Assembly: GCA_938028585.1 (NCBI GenBank)
Contig: CALIZH010000061.1
Location: 1-10,221 of the forward strand
Reading direction: 5' to 3'
Length of the DNA: 10,221 nucleotides
Source of the DNA: an uncultured Actinomyces sp.
GTDB lineage: Bacteria; Actinomycetota; Actinomycetes; Actinomycetales; Actinomycetaceae
This document shows, in pieces, positions 6,627-10,221 of the stretch. Under the pieces are notes generated by a model that was given only the letters and a program-made list of their open reading frames with translations, had not been told where the DNA came from and made no database searches. Every line of letters starts with the position of its first letter. Position 1 is the stretch's first letter. Position numbers and translations under genes: made by a program.

Positions 6627-6636
6627 AAGGAGGTGA
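6627..6636 (+). promoter_or_regulatory. Near-perfect Shine-Dalgarno of dnaJ
   Basis: AAGGAGGTGA is complementary over ten bases to the usual 16S rRNA 3' end, and lies six bases ahead of the GTG at 6643. It fixes that GTG as the dnaJ start and contrasts with the overlapped starts of grpE and hspR. Confidence 0.9.
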
Positions 6637-6642
6637 CGCGCA

Positions 6643-7689
6643 GTGAGTGGAGAAGATTGGCTCCAAAAGGATTTCTACAAGGTCCTTGGCGTAAGCAAGG
6701 ATGCTGATGAGGCCACAATCAAGAAGGCCTACCGCAAACTTGCGCGCACCTGGCACCCCGACCAGAACAAGGGGAACCCCGAAGCTGAAGAACGCTTCAA
6801 GGAAATTGGCGAGGCCTACACGGTCCTGTCCAATCCTGAGCAGCGCCAGCAATACGATGCGATTCGCGCGATGGGCGCCGGCGGTTTCCGCGGAGGTGCC
6901 GGTGGCGGCGGAGCATCCGGCGTGAACTTCGAAGATATCTTCGGTGCTTTCGGCGGCGGAAACGGCGGAAATGTTCGTTTCTCCACCAGTGGTAGCGGCG
7001 CAGGTTTCAACCTCGACGACATCCTCGGTGCATTCGGCGGTTTCGGTGGCGGCTCTTCGCGAGGGTCCTCGCCCTTCGCTGGTGCCTCTCAATTCGGTGA
7101 CTTCGGCGGAGCACACGGTTCGCCCTACCAGCAAGCACCCCAAAAGGGTGAAGACTTGCATGCCTCGACGCGCATCACGCTCAAGCAAAGCCTGAGCGGA
7201 GTCAACATCAAGTTGGCTGTCTCCGGTAAGCCTATGACCGTCAAGGTTCCCAAGGGGATCAAGGACGGCCAGAGCGTGCGTCTGCGTGGAAAGGGTAAAG
7301 CCTCGATCAATGGCGGGAGCGCTGGCGATCTGATCGTCACGATCCACGTCGAGGAGGATCCGGTCTACAGCCGCGAGGGAAATGACCTTCGTATGACCCT
7401 TCACGTGACCTTTGCCGAGGCCACGCTGGGTGCCAATGTTGAGCTCCCCCTGATCGATGGTTCGACCGTTACCGTCAAGGTTCCTGCCGGCTCCGATTCC
7501 GGTCGCACCCTGCGCCTGAAGGGGCGCGGCGTGGCCACGAAGAAGGGGACGGGTGATCTCTTGGCAACCATCAGTGTGGTGGTCCCCAAGGATCTCACCC
7601 CTGAGCAGCTGGATTCGATCAAGTCGCTAGCGGATTCGCTTGATCAGAGTGATCCGCGCGCAGAACTCATGAAGAAGGTGAGTGCGTGA
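6643..7689 (+). CDS. dnaJ: DnaJ-family co-chaperone lacking the zinc-finger domain
   Basis: This J-domain protein delivers substrates to DnaK and stimulates its ATPase. The J domain covers about 9-75, with the essential HPD at 38-40 inside YRKLARTWHPDQN. A long Gly/Phe region follows (about 78-168) and carries two related motifs, FEDIFGAFGGG (97-107) and LDDILGAFGGFGG (124-136). The C-terminal substrate-binding domains I and II cover about 170-335. The 348-residue protein contains no cysteine at all, so the four CxxCxGxG zinc modules of classical DnaJ are absent. This is the class B (CbpA-like) layout. The strong ribosome binding site at 6627-6636 sets the GTG start. Its stop codon lies inside the hspR start region. 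A classical zinc-finger dnaJ may exist elsewhere in the genome, as in many actinobacteria. Confidence 0.96.
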   Translation: MSGEDWLQKDFYKVLGVSKDADEATIKKAYRKLARTWHPDQNKGNPEAEERFKEIGEAYTVLSNPEQRQQYDAIRAMGAGGFRGGAGGGGASGVNFEDIFGAFGGGNGGNVRFSTSGSGAGFNLDDILGAFGGFGGGSSRGSSPFAGASQFGDFGGAHGSPYQQAPQKGEDLHASTRITLKQSLSGVNIKLAVSGKPMTVKVPKGIKDGQSVRLRGKGKASINGGSAGDLIVTIHVEEDPVYSREGNDLRMTLHVTFAEATLGANVELPLIDGSTVTVKVPAGSDSGRTLRLKGRGVATKKGTGDLLATISVVVPKDLTPEQLDSIKSLADSLDQSDPRAELMKKVSA

Positions 7690-8213
7690 TGGGACATCAA
7701 GATGAAGTAACCTTCGTGATTTCCGTTGCCGCACAGCTCGCGGGAATGCACCCGCAAACCTTGCGTCAATACGATCGGATTGGCCTGGTGACACCCCTTC
7801 GTACGAAGGGACGCGGGCGGCGTTACACCCGACGCGATGTCGAGCGTTTGAAGGAGATTCAGCGCCTGAGCCAAGATGAGGGAATCAACTTGGCCGGTAT
7901 CCAGCGAATCATGGAGCTGGAGGACGAAGTTGATCGCCTGCGAGAACAGCGCGATGCCTTGGCTGAGCGGGTGGAAGAATTCGAACCCGTCTTTGACCGG
8001 GTATTCGTCGCAAGCCCAGACGGCCAGATTCGCCCCATGCGTCGTGCGCATGCACGTCGCAGCGAAGAATCTCGACGCGGCGGCATGGTACCCGTCAGGA
8101 ATCGAGGCCTCGTAGCGTGGCGGCCTGCTGGTAACCAGCGCGTTCGGGCGCTTATTGAAGCATCGCCCGAAGGAGTTCGAGTCATCGAAGGAACCGTTGT
8201 GGTTTCGCGATAA
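7686..8213 (+). CDS. hspR: Heat-shock repressor HspR (MerR family)
   Basis: HspR represses the dnaK operon by binding HAIR sites such as those at 3905-3925 and 3967-3987. The 175-residue protein has an N-terminal MerR-type winged helix: FVISVAAQLAGMHPQTLRQYDRIGLV at about 10-35, wing residues GRGRRY (42-47) and DVERLKEIQRLSQ (51-63). The HspR-typical DEGINLAGIQRIMELEDEV (64-82) follows, then a short coiled coil to about 98. The basic C-terminal part (about 110-175) is variable in the family. The start is ambiguous. GTG at 7686 overlaps the dnaJ stop by four bases, and ATG at 7689 is the next codon. AAGGTG (7675-7680) lies five and eight bases upstream respectively, so ATG has slightly better spacing. 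Being last in its own operon gives autoregulation. Confidence 0.96.
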   Translation: MMGHQDEVTFVISVAAQLAGMHPQTLRQYDRIGLVTPLRTKGRGRRYTRRDVERLKEIQRLSQDEGINLAGIQRIMELEDEVDRLREQRDALAERVEEFEPVFDRVFVASPDGQIRPMRRAHARRSEESRRGGMVPVRNRGLVAWRPAGNQRVRALIEASPEGVRVIEGTVVVSR

Positions 8214-8220
8214 CACACCC

Positions 8221-8241
8221 CCTCGAGCGATGTCCTCGAGG
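8221..8241 (+). repeat. Perfect dyad downstream of hspR (CCTCGAG-N7-CTCGAGG)
   Basis: A 7-bp perfect inverted repeat, CCTCGAG (8221-8227) and CTCGAGG (8235-8241), lies between the hspR stop and its terminator. There is no T tract on either strand, so it is not itself an intrinsic terminator. It could be an mRNA 3' hairpin or a protein site. The 7-base spacing recalls HAIR, but the arms differ. The function is unknown. Confidence 0.6.
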
Positions 8242-8252
8242 TGGAGTGAGTG

Positions 8253-8282
8253 AGGGGAGGCATGAAAATGCCTCCCCTTTTT
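8253..8282 (+). terminator. Rho-independent terminator of the dnaK operon
   Basis: An 11-bp perfect stem, AGGGGAGGCAT (8253-8263) and ATGCCTCCCCT (8268-8278), has a GAAA tetraloop and runs into a T tract (8278-8282). It lies 40 bases after the hspR stop, between hspR and the convergent gtrA gene. For the minus strand the hairpin is not followed by T residues, so it may only weakly stop gtrA transcripts. Confidence 0.93.
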
Positions 8283-8293
8283 GCTCCCAATTT

Positions 8294-8872
8294 TCAGGCA
8301 GCTAAGACCAGATCCCGTCCAGCGATCCGCGCAAGCATCGACGAAAGGACGCCAGCGACCCGCGTTGCCACCTGCTGCAGCCCGGCCACGGCCTCGGAAA
8401 TTGAGGCGCGAAGGTCGGCCAAGGTGCCGAAGACGAAGAAGTTCTGGCCTAGGTAGTTGACGATGAAGAGCGAAGTGTTCGCGGTTAAAGAGGCCATCCA
8501 CAGAGCCATGCCAGCTGATACCAGAGCCTGGATCATCAGGTAGGACATGGTCATCACGCTTGCGGCCATGATCGCATAGCGGAAAGCTGTAGCAACAATT
8601 CCACCGCGAGCGTTGAAGACCTTCCGGTTCAGAGCGAAGTTCAAGGAACACGAGGAGACCCTGGCCAGTGCGACCGGCAGGAAGACTCCGCCGATGGTTG
8701 CATTCAGGATGAGCAGCATCGTGTAGTCCAGCGCGGTTGAGGACAGCGACGAGGCCAGGTAGCGCAGGACGCGCGCATTGGTGCGGATCGTGTCGACAAG
8801 CTTCGCGCTGAGGGCGGAAGCGAATGTCGTGGCGGTCTGACCCTGCGTCTGGAGTGCTGCGTTCGTGTTCAT
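8294..8872 (-). CDS. GtrA-family integral membrane protein
   Basis: This is a 192-residue membrane protein with four predicted hydrophobic segments (about 36-58, 61-80, 95-118 and 122-147). Family signatures are R-Y-L-A-S-S near the first helix (37-42), SLNFALNRKVF at 76-86, and NYLGQNFFVF at 139-148. GtrA/DPMS-type proteins are thought to help move or elongate lipid-linked sugars, such as undecaprenyl-phosphate glucose, at the inner membrane; the substrate here is unknown. The C-terminal 45 residues may form an amphipathic helix. The ATG at 8870-8872 (MNTNAALQ) is chosen because longer in-frame versions would run over the divergent murT gene and lack family similarity. No clear ribosome binding site is visible. 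The neighbouring murT and the surface-protein gene are envelope genes, which fits a cell-wall glycan role but does not prove it. Confidence 0.85.
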   Translation of the reverse strand: MNTNAALQTQGQTATTFASALSAKLVDTIRTNARVLRYLASSLSSTALDYTMLLILNATIGGVFLPVALARVSSCSLNFALNRKVFNARGGIVATAFRYAIMAASVMTMSYLMIQALVSAGMALWMASLTANTSLFIVNYLGQNFFVFGTLADLRASISEAVAGLQQVATRVAGVLSSMLARIAGRDLVLAA

Positions 8873-8945
8873 GACACTAACTTTGCCCAGAGCTGATCTG
8901 TAGGAATTATGTCCAAGCTGTGGAGAAGCTATGAAGCAATCAATG

Positions 8946-8951
8946 TAGTGT
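8946..8951 (+). promoter_or_regulatory. Candidate -10 element (TAGTGT) for a leaderless murT mRNA
   Basis: TAGTGT keeps the TAnnnT pattern and ends seven bases before the murT ATG at 8959, so transcripts could start at the ATG. No strong Shine-Dalgarno is present (only AGGT, four bases away). No convincing -35 is seen. Confidence 0.3.
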
Positions 8952-8958
8952 AGGTTCC

Positions 8959-10221
8959 ATGACTTCATTGACTTTACGTTCGCGCGTAGCAGTAGCAGCG
9001 GGGAAGGGTGCCAGCTGGGCCTCTCGTCGCCTCGGACGCGGTTCGGGTGGGATGATCGGTGGCAAAGTAGCGCTGAAGCTTGACCCGAATTTGCTCGCAG
9101 AATTGGCAAAGAATCGCCGAAGTGTTGTCGTTTCTGGTACCAACGGAAAGTCAACAACAACCCGCCTGCTTCGCGCAGCGCTCTTTTCGATTGGCCACGT
9201 TGCCTCCAATACAAATGGAGACAATATGACCCCGGGAATCACCACCGCACTCATGCGTTCGGATGCCCCGCTTGCCGCGCTCGAAGTTGATGAGATGCAC
9301 ATGCCCACGGTGTCGCGTTTTGTTGATCCGCAGGCCATGGTTTTACTGAACCTTTCACGAGATCAGCTGGACCGAGTGGGTGAGATCGGAGCTGTTGAAC
9401 GTCGCCTGCGAAAGGCGGTCAATGAACACCCCAATGCCGTTGTTATTGCGAACTGTGATGATCCCTTGATCGCCTCGGCAGCCTGGGATAGCCCCAATGT
9501 TCAGTGGGTTGCTGCCGGACACGCTTGGATGGGAGATTCGACTGCCTTCCCACGCGGCGGGCGCGTCATCCACTCCGATGATTCCTGGCGAGTCGTTCCT
9601 TTGACGGCCTCTTCTTCGGATGAGGGTTTGGATCAGTATCGTCGCCCCGATCCTTTGTGGTGGCTGGAAGACGAGGACCTTTCCGATCCTTCCCACCCCA
9701 GTGCGACTGCCTGCCGTAAGGATGGTTTGCGAATTCCTTTGCGGCTCTCACTTCCCGGTCGTGCCAATTTGTCCAATGCGCTCGAGGCGCTGGCTGCGGC
9801 CGTTGCGATGGGCGTGGATCCGCAGGCCGCGTGCCGCGCAATGTCCGAAGTCGTTGAGGTCGCAGGCCGCTATTCGACCTACGAAATCCATGGCCGACTG
9901 GCCAGGCTCATGCTGGCAAAAAACCCCGCTGGTTGGCAGGAAGCCATGTACATGATCGATCCCAGTGTTGATCAGGTGATCGTTGCGATCAATGGCCAGG
10001 TTGCTGACGGGCAAGACCTGTCGTGGCTGTGGGATGTGGATTTCTCAGTGCTTGGCGCCCCACATCGCAAGGTTTATGCCTGCGGTGAGCGCGGTGCAGA
10101 CCTCGCAGTTCGATTGGAATATGCGGGCGTCCACTGTGAACTTTTCCCGCTGCCAATGGATGCGCTGCAATCGTGCATACCGGGAAGGGTTGAAATTCTT
10201 CTCAACTACACGGCTTTGCGT
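8959..10221 (+). CDS. murT: Lipid II isoglutaminyl synthase subunit MurT (3' end outside window)
   Basis: MurT is a Mur-ligase-like protein which, with the glutaminase GatD, amidates the D-glutamate of lipid II to D-isoglutamine. From the ATG at 8959 the frame stays open for 421 codons to the window edge; no stop is reached. The ATP-binding loop GTNGKSTTT is at 60-68. Next come N-T-N-G-D-N-M-T-P-G (81-90), the E-V-D-E-M-H segment, and LNLSRDQLDRVGE, which is typical of the central Mur-ligase domain. The C-terminal DUF1727 part has RLMLAKNPAGWQE and then DGQDLSWLWDVDF (350-362). The zinc-ribbon cysteines found in characterised MurT proteins are missing (residues 195-240). Family proteins are about 410-450 residues, and NYTALR lies near the usual C-terminus, so little is probably cut off. 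gatD would be expected next. FPGS/MurE-type ligases are less likely because of the NPAGW and SWLWDVDF motifs. Confidence 0.92.
   Translation, partial: MTSLTLRSRVAVAAGKGASWASRRLGRGSGGMIGGKVALKLDPNLLAELAKNRRSVVVSGTNGKSTTTRLLRAALFSIGHVASNTNGDNMTPGITTALMRSDAPLAALEVDEMHMPTVSRFVDPQAMVLLNLSRDQLDRVGEIGAVERRLRKAVNEHPNAVVIANCDDPLIASAAWDSPNVQWVAAGHAWMGDSTAFPRGGRVIHSDDSWRVVPLTASSSDEGLDQYRRPDPLWWLEDEDLSDPSHPSATACRKDGLRIPLRLSLPGRANLSNALEALAAAVAMGVDPQAACRAMSEVVEVAGRYSTYEIHGRLARLMLAKNPAGWQEAMYMIDPSVDQVIVAINGQVADGQDLSWLWDVDFSVLGAPHRKVYACGERGADLAVRLEYAGVHCELFPLPMDALQSCIPGRVEILLNYTALR

Noticed and set aside
5851..7404. Long (517-codon) open frame on the minus strand opposite grpE and dnaJ
   Set aside because: Shadow of two certain genes; composition follows reverse-complement codon bias and no domain is recognisable.
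8873..8925. CATAAT-like -10 for gtrA in the divergent gap (minus strand)
   Set aside because: No -35 at acceptable spacing; too weak to annotate.
8873..9214. Longer GtrA starting up to 9214
   Set aside because: The extra residues lie opposite the murT ATP-binding region and are not membrane-like; MNTNAALQ at 8872 gives a normal GtrA length.

Overview
The window looks like chromosome of a moderately high-G+C actinobacterium. The best fit is an Actinomycetaceae-type organism (Actinomyces or Schaalia-like), but the genus is inferred from gene content, not proven. The reasons are a dnaK-grpE-dnaJ-hspR operon with actinobacterial HspR-type (HAIR) operators, a sortase-anchored surface protein with a LAXTG signal, a MurT-type peptidoglycan amidation enzyme, and frequent GTG starts with 4-base gene overlaps. 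There are no transposons, RNA genes, CRISPR arrays or phage genes. No stretch longer than about 250 bases lacks a gene.

Layout. (1) 121-1980, minus strand: a 619-residue secreted, wall-anchored protein of unknown binding function. It has a signal peptide, a MucBP-like segment, a Pro/Thr stalk and LAKTG plus a membrane tail, followed by a strong terminator (65-100). (2) 2127-3281, minus strand: an RlmC-type 23S rRNA m5U methyltransferase with all four Fe-S cysteines. (3) 3384-3839, plus strand, divergent from rlmC: a small S4-domain RNA-binding protein of the Hsp15 type, perhaps translated from a leaderless mRNA. (4) 3879-8282, plus strand: the heat-shock operon. Two HAIR operators each cover the -10 region of a candidate promoter. 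The order is dnaK, grpE, dnaJ (no zinc finger), hspR, then a perfect hairpin terminator. (5) 8294-8872, minus strand: a four-helix GtrA-family membrane protein, convergent with hspR. (6) 8959 to the window edge, plus strand, divergent from gtrA: murT, cut by the end of the window.

How the genes work together. DnaK, its nucleotide exchange factor GrpE and its J-domain partner are made with their own repressor HspR. HspR is expected to bind the HAIR sites (with DnaK as co-repressor in characterised relatives), giving negative feedback. grpE and hspR are coupled to the preceding gene by overlapping stop/start codons, whereas dnaJ has an independent, near-perfect Shine-Dalgarno. The neighbouring RlmC and S4 proteins both act on the large ribosomal subunit, so ribosome and protein quality control genes sit side by side, but the HAIR sites lie downstream of the S4 gene and probably do not control it. 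The surface protein and MurT both concern the cell envelope.

The points most worth a second look are the tandem HAIR/promoter layout, a MurT whose zinc-ribbon cysteines are absent, and the diverged internal duplication in the LAKTG surface protein. I found no clear sign of a wholly new system.
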